Position numbers and translations under genes: made by a program. From the NCBI GenBank assembly GCA_947166345.1, contig CAMVDU010000002.1:1-64000 (forward strand): a stretch of 64,000 nucleotides of DNA, in the 5' to 3' direction. Below are positions 7,847-18,216 of the stretch, in pieces. Each line of letters starts with the position of its first letter. Positions within the stretch are counted from its first letter, which is position 1. Source of the DNA: an uncultured Prevotellaceae bacterium. GTDB lineage: Bacteria; Bacteroidota; Bacteroidia; Bacteroidales; Bacteroidaceae. A model generated the notes under the pieces. The model was not told the origin of the DNA. It was given only the letters and a program-made list of their open reading frames with translations, and searched no databases.

Positions 7847-8929
7847 TTACTTCTTGGGAGCGTAGTCCAGTCGTATCTGCATCTGTGCCATGATAGCGTG
7901 GTTGGCTCCATGATGGAACTGCTCGTTCTGCACATAGGCACTCTTATAGACATACTGCAATTGGAAACGGCACTTCTTGTAGAACCAGTACTGAAGACCG
8001 GCAATCACCTTGTGCTGGTCCATGCCCAGCGAGGTGTTGAAATTGAAGAAATCGTACGATCCCACCAGATCGACACCCTTTCCCAAGGGGACGTTGCCTG
8101 TGATATACGCACCACGGCTGACGGCGTTCTTGTCCTTACCCTCCAGGTATTCACCGTGTACGTTCAACTGGGGCGACTTGTAGTCGAAGCCCACCGTCCA
8201 ACGGTTGCGCTTGTAGTTGTCGCCAACGGCAATATCGGGATTGTAGAGCGACTGCTTGACGGCATGACCGCGTCCCAGCTGACCTGTTGCCACGAGGTTG
8301 AGACCCTTCACGGGACTGTACTCCAGACGGCCGATGAAGTCTTTCTCCTTGTTGCCGTCTTTCTTGTTGATGCCCTGACCGTTCATCACCTGCAGCTCAT
8401 AGTGCAGGCGACCGTCGTTGGTCTGACCATAGAGAGACAGACCCAGGTCACGACCATACTGGACACCCAACAGGGGGTCGCTGCCGCAACCTGTCAGGAA
8501 GGTGACAGCCTCGGAATAGACATCGATGGCCTCCATAGAGGTGGGGGAGAGGGGGTTCTCGTAGGACAGGCCGTTCTTGAACTGTCCCAGACGGACGGTC
8601 AAGGCCTTGTTCTTCGTGAGGCGGTAGTCGGTGTAGAACTCCTGAACCACGCTGGAGAAATCGTGCATGAAGAGGAACGACCAGCGGTCGGTGACCTGTG
8701 CATTGGCCCAGAAGAGGATGCGCTTCAGGTCGAAAGTGGCTTTGTCCTCACCGTTCTGATGTGTGTAGTTGAAACCACCCTGGGCATAACCATGCAACTG
8801 GACACGGCTGGTCACATCCTTGAGCCAGTCGGTAGTGTTCTCAGACTGCGTCTGTCCCCAGGCAACGGTACTGCCAAACAACGCCACGATGGTGGCTGTT
8901 GTCAATAGTCTTGAATGTAAGGATTTCAT
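7847..8929 (-). CDS. Outer-membrane porin (phosphate-selective porin O/P type)
   Basis: A 360-residue beta-barrel protein. The signal peptide ends near VAWGQ (about residue 26). The mature part alternates aromatic and polar residues in short strands, with porin-like elements such as VQLHGYAQGGFNY and LTVRLGQFKNGLSYENP, and ends in a strand LDYAPKK. This arrangement fits the OprP/OprO-like porin family of Bacteroidetes; actual phosphate selectivity is not shown. It lies directly upstream of the symporter, an arrangement that would let one transcript supply both outer- and inner-membrane passage. A strong terminator separates it from glmM. Confidence 0.8.
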   Translation of the reverse strand: MKSLHSRLLTTATIVALFGSTVAWGQTQSENTTDWLKDVTSRVQLHGYAQGGFNYTHQNGEDKATFDLKRILFWANAQVTDRWSFLFMHDFSSVVQEFYTDYRLTKNKALTVRLGQFKNGLSYENPLSPTSMEAIDVYSEAVTFLTGCGSDPLLGVQYGRDLGLSLYGQTNDGRLHYELQVMNGQGINKKDGNKEKDFIGRLEYSPVKGLNLVATGQLGRGHAVKQSLYNPDIAVGDNYKRNRWTVGFDYKSPQLNVHGEYLEGKDKNAVSRGAYITGNVPLGKGVDLVGSYDFFNFNTSLGMDQHKVIAGLQYWFYKKCRFQLQYVYKSAYVQNEQFHHGANHAIMAQMQIRLDYAPKK

Positions 8930-8945
8930 CTATGATTTAGTTTTT

Positions 8946-8980
8946 GAAAAACCCCTCCCAGACCAAAGTGGCGGGAGGGG
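8946..8980 (-). terminator. Rho-independent terminator of glmM
   Basis: On the minus strand CCCCTCCC (8980-8973), a 13-nt loop and GGGAGGGG (8959-8952) are followed at once by TTTTTC. It lies 10 bp past the glmM stop. Confidence 0.9.
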
Positions 8981-8990
8981 ATGATGGTTG

Positions 8991-10371
<1,381 letters not shown>

Positions 10372-10385
<14 letters not shown>

Positions 10386-11010
10386 ATATTTCTGTTTTAC
10401 GTTGGAACGTTAGTTCATAATAATAGGGATATACGTAGTTGGATGCCGTAATGTGACCCTGAGAGTGGGGAACGATGAGGCGCACCTTCGACAGGTTACC
10501 GTCGTCAACGCGCTGTAGGTTCAGATAGGGCAGGCAGGCTAACCAGCCGTTGGGGACGGTGGCGCTGTAGGCGCTGTACATCGTACCGCTGACGAAAGAG
10601 CCAGTATAGGTGCTACCCGTACGGCGGACGTTCATCACATCGGGATCGTAGGCATAGGTGTCGTTGTAGAGGGCGACGGTGTCGAGCAGGCACAACTCCA
10701 GGAATCGCACCAGCAGGTCGCAGTTCTCGCCATCTTGCAGGGGTCTGCCGTTGCCTTTGCGTACAATCTGCATGTAAACGCCCTGATTGTCTAAGTAAAC
10801 GAATTCGTTCTTCTCCAGGTCGGTCACGTCGTTGTTGGCATGAAACTGGCTCTCGCTGATAACCACGATACTGGAGTCGGCAATAAACTTGCGGATGGCT
10901 TTGCGCTCTTTCTCCTTTTTATCACCATAGGTCTCGTAGTCGTTGCAGGCAATCATAGAAGCCAGACATATCACCGACATGAAGGCAATAATGACTTTTC
11001 TCATACTCAT
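10372..11010 (-). CDS. DUF4827-type lipoprotein
   Basis: A 212-residue predicted lipoprotein of unknown function. Its signal sequence ends MIACNDYET, with the lipid-carrying cysteine near residue 22. Middle and C-terminal parts (VYMQIVRKGNGRPLQDGENC and later NGWLACLPYL) are reminiscent of a peptidyl-prolyl-isomerase-like FKBP fold, as seen in DUF4827 members. Two in-frame ATGs (11010 and 11004) are possible; the first is given. The gene overlaps glmM by 14 bp, so the two are translated from one message. A -7 box lies 19 bp upstream of its ATG. Confidence 0.75.
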
Positions 11011-11028
11011 TTCTTAAAAATACGGCTG

Positions 11029-11036
11029 CAAAGGTA
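11029..11036 (-). promoter_or_regulatory. -7 box for DUF4827-glmM
   Basis: The minus strand reads TACCTTTG, a full TAnnTTTG match, 19 bp before the DUF4827 ATG. No good TTTG is seen at -33. Confidence 0.65.
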
Positions 11037-11105
11037 CAACTATTTATTGAGATTTGGGTTTGGGATTTGAGTTTTTTACTTTCTGAGCCTATTTTTCTTG
11101 TCTTT

Positions 11106-12143
11106 TTAACCTTTCAGTTTCGACTCAAAGGCCAAGATGGCCTGTTGGGCGATTCTGACAGCCTCGTCCAGTGAACAGTTGAGACGACCGCCAGAGGCGT
11201 TCAGATGGCCTCCGCCGTTGAAGAACTGAGCCGCCATCTCGTTGCATGGGAAATCATCGACAGAGCGTAGCGACACCCATACGAGGTTGTCTTTCTCAGT
11301 ATCTTCGCGCAAGGAGATGCTCAGCTTGTGACCTTTGATCTGCAACGGCAGGTTGACCAGGCCTTCTGCGTCGCCCTTGATGAAGTGGAACTGTTTCAGG
11401 TCGGCACGCGAGAGGGTGAAGTAGGAGGCGTGACGCTCTGGGTCGGTCACCAGCTTCTGGTAGAGCACATAGCCCTGCAGTCGCAAGCGGTTCTCAGAGA
11501 ACGTGTGGAAGACGTTGCGGTAGATCTTGTCCTTGTTGATATGCTTGGTGAGCAGTTGCGAGATGATGAAGTACACATCGCAGCTGTCGGAATTGTAGGT
11601 GAAGGCACCTGTATCGGTCATCATACCGCAATAGACGGGCGTGGCGAAGTTCTTTGACAGCGCCTCGAACCATCCCATCTGCCAGACGATGCGGAACACC
11701 AGTTCGCAGGTGCTGCTGGCCTCTGGACGAGAGACGGTGAGAACGGTGTCGATGCTGGGGTTCAGGTGGTGGTCTATCAGCACCTTCTTGGCAGGCGAGT
11801 TGCAAAGGGCCTCTTCCATCGCATCGACCCTGCTGGTAGCGTTGAAGTCGAGACAGAAGATGAGGTCGCAATGCTGGAGTGTCCAGTTGCATCCCTCGCG
11901 ATACTTGTCGTAACGGATGATCTGCTCCGTCTTTGGCAGCCATTGCAGGAAGTCGGGATACTGGTCGGGCACGATGATCTGAGGTTCCTTGCCGTAGTGG
12001 GTGCGTATGACCTCAGCCATTGCCAGACACGATCCGATGGCATCGCCATCAGCGTTGAGATGGCATGTCAGAACGATGTCCTTGCTGTTGGAGAGTAGTG
12101 TGTGGAGCAACGTGCATTGCTCCTGGGTCATGATGTTTTCCAT
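11106..12143 (-). CDS. DHH-family phosphoesterase, NrnA-like oligoribonuclease/pAp phosphatase
   Basis: Members degrade very short RNA (nanoRNA) and often dephosphorylate 3',5'-pAp. The 345-residue product shows the DHH motifs in order: LTCHLNADGDAIGS near residue 25, CLDFN, IDHHLNP, and TDTGAFTYN. Then comes the DHHA1 substrate domain ending in FNGGGHLNASGG. ATG 12143 is chosen over an upstream GTG at 12155; a further ATG at 12131 is also possible. It lies 15 bp downstream of the DJ-1 gene, so they are probably cotranscribed from the promoter at 12764-12795. Confidence 0.88.
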   Translation of the reverse strand: MENIMTQEQCTLLHTLLSNSKDIVLTCHLNADGDAIGSCLAMAEVIRTHYGKEPQIIVPDQYPDFLQWLPKTEQIIRYDKYREGCNWTLQHCDLIFCLDFNATSRVDAMEEALCNSPAKKVLIDHHLNPSIDTVLTVSRPEASSTCELVFRIVWQMGWFEALSKNFATPVYCGMMTDTGAFTYNSDSCDVYFIISQLLTKHINKDKIYRNVFHTFSENRLRLQGYVLYQKLVTDPERHASYFTLSRADLKQFHFIKGDAEGLVNLPLQIKGHKLSISLREDTEKDNLVWVSLRSVDDFPCNEMAAQFFNGGGHLNASGGRLNCSLDEAVRIAQQAILAFESKLKG

Positions 12144-12158
12144 ATGCCAGCGCACGGA

Positions 12159-12728
12159 TTACTTCTCCATCAGGTGAGCGAAGCGCATGCCGACAGCAAT
12201 CTGACGGGCTGTGTCGCGGTCTGTCAGCTGTCCCAGCAGCTCGTAGGCATAGGGGAAGGCGGCAGCAGGCCCCTCGGCAGTGGTGATGAGTCCGTCAACG
12301 GTAACGAGCTCGCCTGTATAGTCAGCCTTCGTCAGCATCTGTTCGAAACCAGGATAGCACGTGGCACGATGACCATCGAGCACGCCCAGCTGGGCCAGAA
12401 CGACGGCAGGAGCAGCGCAGATGGCAGACACCCGCTTGCCAGCCTCGTACTGACGAACGACGGCCTCGCACACGCCCTTGTGAGCAAACAGGTTGCTGGC
12501 ACCAGGCATGCCGCCAGGTAACATCAGCAGGTCGGCATCGGCGAAGTCGCAGTCGTCGAACATCGCGTCGGCAACCATCTGTACACCATGTGCAGAGGTG
12601 ACAATCTGTAAGTCGTCAACCGTGCTCACTGTGATCACTTCCACACCTCCGCGACGTAACACGTCAACGGGTATCAGGGCCTCGACATCCTCGAAGCCGT
12701 CAGCTAAGAAAACATATACTTTTGCCAT
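12159..12728 (-). CDS. DJ-1/PfpI family protein (YajL-like)
   Basis: A 189-residue member of the DJ-1/ThiJ/PfpI superfamily, cytoplasmic proteins linked to protein deglycation or oxidative-stress protection. It has the conserved N-terminal glutamate region LADGFEDVEA, the nucleophile elbow SAICAAPAVV with the reactive cysteine near residue 105, and a glycine-rich turn LPGGMPGA. Length and motifs match the YajL/DJ-1 branch. The exact substrate is unknown. A full-consensus promoter lies upstream, inside the 3' end of comEC. Confidence 0.88.
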   Translation of the reverse strand: MAKVYVFLADGFEDVEALIPVDVLRRGGVEVITVSTVDDLQIVTSAHGVQMVADAMFDDCDFADADLLMLPGGMPGASNLFAHKGVCEAVVRQYEAGKRVSAICAAPAVVLAQLGVLDGHRATCYPGFEQMLTKADYTGELVTVDGLITTAEGPAAAFPYAYELLGQLTDRDTARQIAVGMRFAHLMEK

Positions 12729-12763
12729 AATGATAGATTTTTCTAATGATTAGGATTGGTTTG

Positions 12764-12795
12764 CAAAGGTAGGCATTTTCCTTGAACTATGCAAA
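12764..12795 (-). promoter_or_regulatory. Promoter of DJ-1-nrnA
   Basis: On the minus strand, TTTG (12795-12792), 20 bp, then TACCTTTG (12771-12764). The -33 box lies within the last codons of comEC, giving the downstream pair its own start. Confidence 0.85.
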
Positions 12796-14184
12796 TTTTC
12801 GTTTCGTATTCTTTGGAGGAAGGATGGTGAGTATCGCGATGAGGATGCAGACGATAACGAGATACACCATACAGGTCTGCATGACGGAAGGGTGCAGACC
12901 GTCGATACTGGCACAGGGCAGTCCTGCTATCAGCGTAAGTCCCTGTCCGAGGATGGAAACCAACCACAGTAAGGCCTTGCCGATGAAGATCCAGGAGGTG
13001 AGCAGGAATGCCAGAGCACCATAGAGGATGACGGTGGTGATGGGTAGCACGAACAGGTTGGTGAGCAGGAAATAGGTGGAGAAGTGTCCGAAATAGTGGG
13101 CTATCAGGGGTGCTACGCCAATCTGTGCTGCCAGCGACACCGTTAGCAGGCCCCATAGCCATCGCTGCAGGGGGTGTTCCATCAGGTATTTCTTCGACAC
13201 GAAACGTTCAAAGATCGGTGTGATGATGAGGATGGCAAAGATGGCAGAGAACGAGAGCTGGAAGCCCACATCATACAGTTGGCTGCTGTCGTACAGCAGC
13301 ATGATGATCAGCGTCAGGGCCAGCAGGTTGAGCGAAGCCCGTTGTCGTCCGCCAGCAGCAAACAGCGAGAAGATGCTGAGCATGATAGCAGCGCGCACCA
13401 TACTTGTTGACAGACCTGTGAGAAAGGCGAAGGCCCAGATGCTGAGTATCAGAATGGACTGCTTCAGCCAGCGGTATCGTCGGCCTGTCGTCAAGCGTGT
13501 CAACAGCATGTAGATAATGCTCAGGTGGAGTCCGCTAAGCGCCAGGACGTGGGAGGCGCCTGTCTCGTTGAACGTGTCGCGTTGTTCTTTCGACAGTGCC
13601 GACTTGTCGCCCAGGGTCATAGCAGCCAGGATGCCATAGGCGTCATCCTGCTGGGAGGCACCTTGGCGATACTTGTTCAACAGCTGATGACGCCAATGCA
13701 GGGCTCGTATCTTCAGCCGTTGGAAGGCTGACAGCTGGATGGCGTCTTTGTTGCCTTTTTGCCAGGCGCGTGGTCCTACAAACGTTTCACGTGTCTGACT
13801 GACAAGGATGGCATCGCCTATCTGCAGTTGTCTGCTGCGCTCATCCTTCCAGATGTAGAGTCGCCGTTCCTTGCCGTCTTGTGGTGTCAGCACATCGACA
13901 GCTATGGTCTTGGGCTTTTCCGAAGGTTCTGAGATGATGATGCTTTCAAAGGATGAAGCGGGAGCTGTTGTGTCAGGATCAGGCGCGATGAATGCACCCA
14001 GCACCAGGAAACAGACATAAAGAAGCGTTGTCTGCACCCTGGGCAGACGGTAACAGCATAAAGCAACAACCACTACTGCCGTCAGGATGACGAGTAGTAG
14101 TGGTTGCTGTATGGTGATGAGGCTGCCTGCGATGATTCCCAGTACGAGACTGAGGGCGAACGGTGCCAACGGCATGTTCTGCAC
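12787..14184 (-). CDS. ComEC/Rec2-type DNA-uptake membrane protein, short form
   Basis: Forms the inner-membrane channel for single-stranded DNA in natural transformation. The 465-residue protein has an N-terminal hydrophobic region and a short DUF4131-like segment (about residues 60-170). The Competence domain follows, beginning near ALSKEQRDTFNETGASHVLALSGLHLSI, with about eight membrane segments (about 220-455). The C-terminal metallo-beta-lactamase domain of long ComEC proteins is absent, and the protein ends after the last membrane helix. The start is a GTG at 14184, since MQNMP fits the family start; an ATG at 14175 is the alternative. It follows the M23-LysM gene by 12 bp. Confidence 0.85.
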   Translation of the reverse strand: MQNMPLAPFALSLVLGIIAGSLITIQQPLLLVILTAVVVVALCCYRLPRVQTTLLYVCFLVLGAFIAPDPDTTAPASSFESIIISEPSEKPKTIAVDVLTPQDGKERRLYIWKDERSRQLQIGDAILVSQTRETFVGPRAWQKGNKDAIQLSAFQRLKIRALHWRHQLLNKYRQGASQQDDAYGILAAMTLGDKSALSKEQRDTFNETGASHVLALSGLHLSIIYMLLTRLTTGRRYRWLKQSILILSIWAFAFLTGLSTSMVRAAIMLSIFSLFAAGGRQRASLNLLALTLIIMLLYDSSQLYDVGFQLSFSAIFAILIITPIFERFVSKKYLMEHPLQRWLWGLLTVSLAAQIGVAPLIAHYFGHFSTYFLLTNLFVLPITTVILYGALAFLLTSWIFIGKALLWLVSILGQGLTLIAGLPCASIDGLHPSVMQTCMVYLVIVCILIAILTILPPKNTKRKFA

Positions 14185-14196
14185 GGCAGCGACTTA

Positions 14197-15126
14197 TCAG
14201 TATTTCAGAATCTGACCAACGCGCAACTTGGCGTTCGTCTTGATGCCGTTGGTACGACACAGCGCCTTGACGCTTGTGCCGTGCTTGCGTGCGATGGTAG
14301 AAAGTGTCTCGCCCTTAACCACCTTGTGGTAACGGCTGGCACTCTTCTTGGCAGCTGACTTGTTGTTGGAAGCAACGCCGTCCAGACGGTCCACGGAGGG
14401 CTTGCTGCCAGGAACGCCGCGAAGACTGGTAGCCTGTGCCGACTCCTGTGTATAGGTGCTCTTGCGGAACATGTAGCTGTCGCCCACCACATCCTGGTTG
14501 CGGAAGTCGAACATCAGGGCAGGGTTCAGGGCAATGCCACACAGACGGGTCTCGAAGTGCAGGTGTGAACCTGTGCTGCGACCTGTGTTACCACCCAGAC
14601 CGATAGGATCGCCTGCCTTCACCTCCTGGTTCTCGCTGACCAACTGCTTTGACATGTGACCATAGATGGTCTCCAGTCCGTTGTTGTGGCGAATGACCAC
14701 ATACTTACCATAGCCTTTTGCCTCGTAGCGGACGATACGCACCTTACCTGTGAAGGCAGCGCGGATGGTGTCGCCAATATAGACCTTGATGTCAAGACCC
14801 TTGTGCTGGCGACCCCAACGGGCACCAAAATTAGAGGTGATGACACGACTGTCGGTAGGCATGCAGAAGCCACGCAGGTTGATGAGGAAAGAGTCGGGCA
14901 ATGCGGTTGCCTGATGTGCATAGACATTATTCCAATCCTGATAGAGGCTGGCAGCAGGGTTTTCTATTTCTTCTGATTCCAACAGCTTCTGAAGCTGGAT
15001 GGAATCCACAGCTTTCATCTTGCGATCAATGGGTGCTTGATTGGCCAACAGGTCCTGTCCTGCAGCAGGAATGACTGCAAGCGATGCCAATGCCATCAAA
15101 GCGATTTTCTTTATCTTTCTCAACAT
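14197..15126 (-). CDS. Secreted M23 endopeptidase with C-terminal LysM
   Basis: Peptidoglycan-targeting protein of 309 residues. A signal peptide ends near IPAAGQD (about residue 24). The M23 zinc-peptidase domain (about 95-215) has the metal ligands in QHKGLDIKV and GSHLHFE, so it may be an active peptide cross-link hydrolase. A basic low-complexity linker is followed by one LysM domain (about 265-309; YHKVVKGETLSTIARKHG), which binds glycan strands. A -7 box lies about 40 bp upstream. comEC follows 12 bp downstream, probably in the same transcript. Confidence 0.92.
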   Translation of the reverse strand: MLRKIKKIALMALASLAVIPAAGQDLLANQAPIDRKMKAVDSIQLQKLLESEEIENPAASLYQDWNNVYAHQATALPDSFLINLRGFCMPTDSRVITSNFGARWGRQHKGLDIKVYIGDTIRAAFTGKVRIVRYEAKGYGKYVVIRHNNGLETIYGHMSKQLVSENQEVKAGDPIGLGGNTGRSTGSHLHFETRLCGIALNPALMFDFRNQDVVGDSYMFRKSTYTQESAQATSLRGVPGSKPSVDRLDGVASNNKSAAKKSASRYHKVVKGETLSTIARKHGTSVKALCRTNGIKTNAKLRVGQILKY

Positions 15127-15167
15127 TACACTATTGTTTGATAGGTATAGTAATCCAAAAAACGCTG

Positions 15168-15175
15168 CAAAGATA
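15168..15175 (-). promoter_or_regulatory. -7 box for M23-LysM gene
   Basis: The minus strand reads TATCTTTG, a full consensus match, 42 bp before the ATG at 15126. No good -33 box. Confidence 0.6.
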
Positions 15176-15289
15176 CAAAATATTGTTGAGAGAAGGGGAA
15201 AAAGTAAGGGGGAGTTAAAACTATTTAACGTAATTTAATGTTACCATTACACTCTATATGTGTCTCATTTTTAGGCACATTGGTCGTTT

Positions 15290-15892
15290 TTAGTATTGCA
15301 CTCGACGCGCTCCAACGTAGCGACGTGTGTAGTAACCGTCAGTCGATTTGCTGATCTTTACGCCTTCCTTGGTGCTGGCGTGAATGAAAGTAAAGGTCTG
15401 GTTGACAGAATCTACGTCGATGACAATACCTACGTGACCCACACCACGAGAACTGCGTGGACTGGTGAAGAATACGAGGTCGCCACGCTGCAGGTCTTCG
15501 CGCTTGACAGGGATGTTCTTGGCATACTGGTCGCGCGAGGAAGCACCAATAAACTGGTTGTGCTGCTGGTTGAACACATAGCTTGTGAAACCTGAACAGT
15601 CGAAGGTCTTGGGACCCTTGCTGCCATAGCGATAGGGGGTGCCGATGTGCGAGACGGCCTCGTCGAGGAGGTTGTCCATCAGGATGACGTCGTAGTTGTA
15701 GGTCTCACCACCAGTATAGAGGAAGTCGTAGTTGTCAATCTCTTCCTCGTAGTCCTCCCAATCGGTTACGACGGTATCTGTCAGCACCTGTTGTGGAGGC
15801 GTTGACAGGCTCTCTTGTCCTTTGATGGCGATGGCGCCATATGACGACAAGAGAAGAAAGACCAGACAATAACCAATTGCTTTTCTCATCAT
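15290..15892 (-). CDS. Secreted NlpC/P60 family cysteine peptidase
   Basis: Cell-wall endopeptidase of 200 residues. An N-terminal signal segment (about 1-25) is followed by an acidic, tyrosine-rich stretch (DWEDYEEEIDNYDF), and the NlpC/P60 domain fills the C-terminal two thirds. The catalytic triad is visible as Cys in TFDCSGFTSYVF, His in GVGHVGIVID and His in FIHAS. It probably cleaves stem peptides in the periplasm. It is separated from recG and the M23 gene by promoter-bearing gaps, so it is likely a single-gene unit. Confidence 0.92.
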   Translation of the reverse strand: MMRKAIGYCLVFLLLSSYGAIAIKGQESLSTPPQQVLTDTVVTDWEDYEEEIDNYDFLYTGGETYNYDVILMDNLLDEAVSHIGTPYRYGSKGPKTFDCSGFTSYVFNQQHNQFIGASSRDQYAKNIPVKREDLQRGDLVFFTSPRSSRGVGHVGIVIDVDSVNQTFTFIHASTKEGVKISKSTDGYYTRRYVGARRVQY

Positions 15893-15900
15893 TGTGGGTG

Positions 15901-15908
15901 CAAAGGTA
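15901..15908 (-). promoter_or_regulatory. -7 box for NlpC/P60 gene
   Basis: The minus strand reads TACCTTTG only 8 bp before the ATG at 15892, implying a very short 5' leader. The -33 match is poor. Confidence 0.6.
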
Positions 15909-16008
15909 CGAAAAAAATGTTGAAAATGAATGGATTAGGGTGGGATGTTATGATAAGTTGACGTTTTTTAAGTAATTGTTAAATACGTTTCATAACGCAA
16001 AAACACGC

Positions 16009-18120
16009 TTAGGAGATGGCTGCCCAGTTGATGTTGGTTTTGCGCAACTGGCGCAGTCTGTTCCACAGCATCTGGTAGCGAGGCGACTGACAGGTGGGGT
16101 CGTCGTCGATGATCTTCTGAGCTTCATCGCGCGCCATCTGCACAATCTGTCCGTCGCGTGCAATATCGGCAATCTTCAGGTCGAAGGCCATACCGCTCTG
16201 TTGGGTGCCCTCCAGGTCGCCAGGACCTCGCAGCTTCAGGTCGGCCTCGGCTATGCGGAAGCCGTCGTTGGTGTCGCACATGATATCGATGCGCTTGCGG
16301 GTGTCCTCGCTCAGTTTGTAGGGTGTGACGAGGATGCAGAACGACTGGTCGGCACCTCGTCCTACGCGTCCTCTGAGCTGGTGCAGCTGGCTCAGTCCGA
16401 AGCGCTGGGCGTCGAAGATGACCATCACAGAGGCGTTGGGCACGTTGACGCCCACCTCGATGACGGTTGTGGCTACGAGTATCTGGGTCTGACCTGATAC
16501 GAAACGCTGCATCTCCTCTTCCTTGTCCTTGGGTTTCATCTTGCCGTGAACCTTACTCAGACGGAACTCTGGGAAGGCCTGACACAAAGCCTCGAAGCCT
16601 TGCTCCAGGTTTTTCAGGTCGATCTTCTCGCTTTCCTCGATGAGGGGAAAGACGATATAGATCTGACGCCCCTGATTGATCTGCTTGCGGATGCCGTCGT
16701 AGAGCGAGGTAGTGCGACTGTCGAAGACGTGGGTAGTCTGTATGGGCTTGCGTCCTGGCGGCAGTTCGTCGATGACGCTGACGTCGAGGTCGCCATAGAG
16801 GGTCATCGCCAGGGTGCGAGGGATGGGTGTGGCTGTCATCACGAGGACGTGGGGCAATGTGTTGCCTTCGCTTTTGTTCCACAGTTTGGCGCGTTGTGCT
16901 ACACCAAAGCGATGCTGTTCGTCGACAACCACCATACCCAGTCGTTGGAACTGAACGGTGTCTTCGATGACGGCGTGGGTGCCTACGAGGATATGTACCT
17001 CGCCAGAGAGCAGACCGTCGAGTACCTGCTGACGACGTTTGCCCTTGACGATGCCTGTCAGCAGCTCTATGCGCACAGGCATACCTTTCATAAATGCCTG
17101 GATGGTCTGCAGATGCTGTTCTGCAAGAATCTCCGTGGGTGCCATGATGCAGGCCTGATAGCCGTTGTCAATGGCTATGAGCATCGACATGAGGGCCACG
17201 AGGGTCTTTCCGCTACCCACATCGCCCTGCAGCAGACGGTTCATCTGGCGTCCGCTGGCCATATCGTTCCTAATCTCGTGCATCACCCGCTTTTGTGCTC
17301 CTGTGAGGGGGAAGGGTAGGTTCCTCTGATAGAAATCGTTGAAGACGGGTCCTATGCGGTTGAACACGAAACCCCTGTATTTGCGACGCTGGTCACTGGC
17401 ATAGCGCAGGATGTTGAGTTGCACGAAGAACAACTCCTCGAACTTCATTCGCAGACGGGCACGCTCAAGCATCTTGGCATCCTGCGGATAGTGGATGGTG
17501 CGCAGGGCCTCGTCGCGCGATATCAGATGGAGTGGGGTGGTGAGGAAGTCGGGAATGGTCTCTGGCAACGGCTCTTTCAGCTTGTCTATGAGCGTCTTGG
17601 TCAGCTTTTCCATAGCCCTGGAGTTGAGCCCCATCTTCTTCATTTTGTCCGTCGTGTTGTAGTAGGGCTGCATGCGCATCTCTAAGGTCTCGGCCCTCAT
17701 CTCGACATTCTCCATATCGGGATGGGCTATCTGGATGCGGTTGTTGAAGACGGTGGGTTTGCCAAAGACCATATACTCAGTACCTATCTTGTACTTTGTC
17801 TTGGCCGTCTTTCCATATTTGAACCACACCAGGTCCATCACGCCCGTTCCATCACTGAAATGGGCTACCACACGCTCCTTGCGTGGTCCCATGTCGAAGG
17901 TCTCGAAGCTGAGAATGCGACCAATGACCTGAACGAAGGGCATGTCGCCTGTCAGCTCGTGAATGGAATAGATTTTCGAGCGGTCCACATACTTGTAGGG
18001 ATAGTATTCCAGCAGGTCGCCAAAGGTACTGATGCCGAGCTCTGTGTTCAGCATCTTCTGTCGCTGAGGGCCTACGCCCGTCAGAAACTGGATGTCCTGT
18101 GATAGTATGTCAGTAGCCAT
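16009..18120 (-). CDS. recG: ATP-dependent DNA helicase RecG
   Basis: Remodels stalled replication forks and branched DNA. The 703-residue length matches RecG. The N-terminal wedge/OB domain includes FLTGVGPQRQKML near the start. The helicase core shows Walker A LQGDVGSGKT, VVDEQHRFG (a DExx variant), TATPIPRTLAM, and motif VI QLRGRVGRGADQS. The ATG at 18120 is certain from family alignment. The open frame continues upstream for 309 codons antisense to cbiH, but that stretch has no family match. Its promoter overlaps, back to back, that of cbiHC. Confidence 0.96.
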   Translation of the reverse strand: MATDILSQDIQFLTGVGPQRQKMLNTELGISTFGDLLEYYPYKYVDRSKIYSIHELTGDMPFVQVIGRILSFETFDMGPRKERVVAHFSDGTGVMDLVWFKYGKTAKTKYKIGTEYMVFGKPTVFNNRIQIAHPDMENVEMRAETLEMRMQPYYNTTDKMKKMGLNSRAMEKLTKTLIDKLKEPLPETIPDFLTTPLHLISRDEALRTIHYPQDAKMLERARLRMKFEELFFVQLNILRYASDQRRKYRGFVFNRIGPVFNDFYQRNLPFPLTGAQKRVMHEIRNDMASGRQMNRLLQGDVGSGKTLVALMSMLIAIDNGYQACIMAPTEILAEQHLQTIQAFMKGMPVRIELLTGIVKGKRRQQVLDGLLSGEVHILVGTHAVIEDTVQFQRLGMVVVDEQHRFGVAQRAKLWNKSEGNTLPHVLVMTATPIPRTLAMTLYGDLDVSVIDELPPGRKPIQTTHVFDSRTTSLYDGIRKQINQGRQIYIVFPLIEESEKIDLKNLEQGFEALCQAFPEFRLSKVHGKMKPKDKEEEMQRFVSGQTQILVATTVIEVGVNVPNASVMVIFDAQRFGLSQLHQLRGRVGRGADQSFCILVTPYKLSEDTRKRIDIMCDTNDGFRIAEADLKLRGPGDLEGTQQSGMAFDLKIADIARDGQIVQMARDEAQKIIDDDPTCQSPRYQMLWNRLRQLRKTNINWAAIS

Positions 18121-18139
18121 CTGATGATATTGGTGTGTG

Positions 18140-18171
18140 CAAAGGTACATCATTTCGCGGAAAAAACCAAA
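18140..18171 (-). promoter_or_regulatory. recG promoter
   Basis: On the minus strand, TTTG (18171-18168), 20 bp, then TACCTTTG (18147-18140). Exact consensus, 20 bp before the recG ATG. Confidence 0.88.
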
Positions 18172-18176
18172 GATTA

Positions 18177-18208
18177 TTTGTTTTTTTGCTTTCTTCTTCG
18201 TACCTTTG
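18177..18208 (+). promoter_or_regulatory. cbiHC promoter
   Basis: TTTG (18177-18180), 20 bp, TACCTTTG (18201-18208). The ATG follows 8 bp later, so the transcript should have almost no leader and no room for a cobalamin riboswitch. It is the mirror image of the recG promoter, 5 bp away. Confidence 0.88.
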
Positions 18209-18216
18209 TAGCCACT

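Noticed and set aside
7844..8908. 354-codon open frame antisense to the porin
   Set aside because: It covers the porin gene exactly in the opposite frame, has no motifs, and the porin has signal peptide and barrel features.
18140..18216. Cobalamin riboswitch upstream of cbiHC
   Set aside because: The promoter -7 box is 8 bp from the ATG, leaving no leader for such a structure, and no B12-box sequence is seen.
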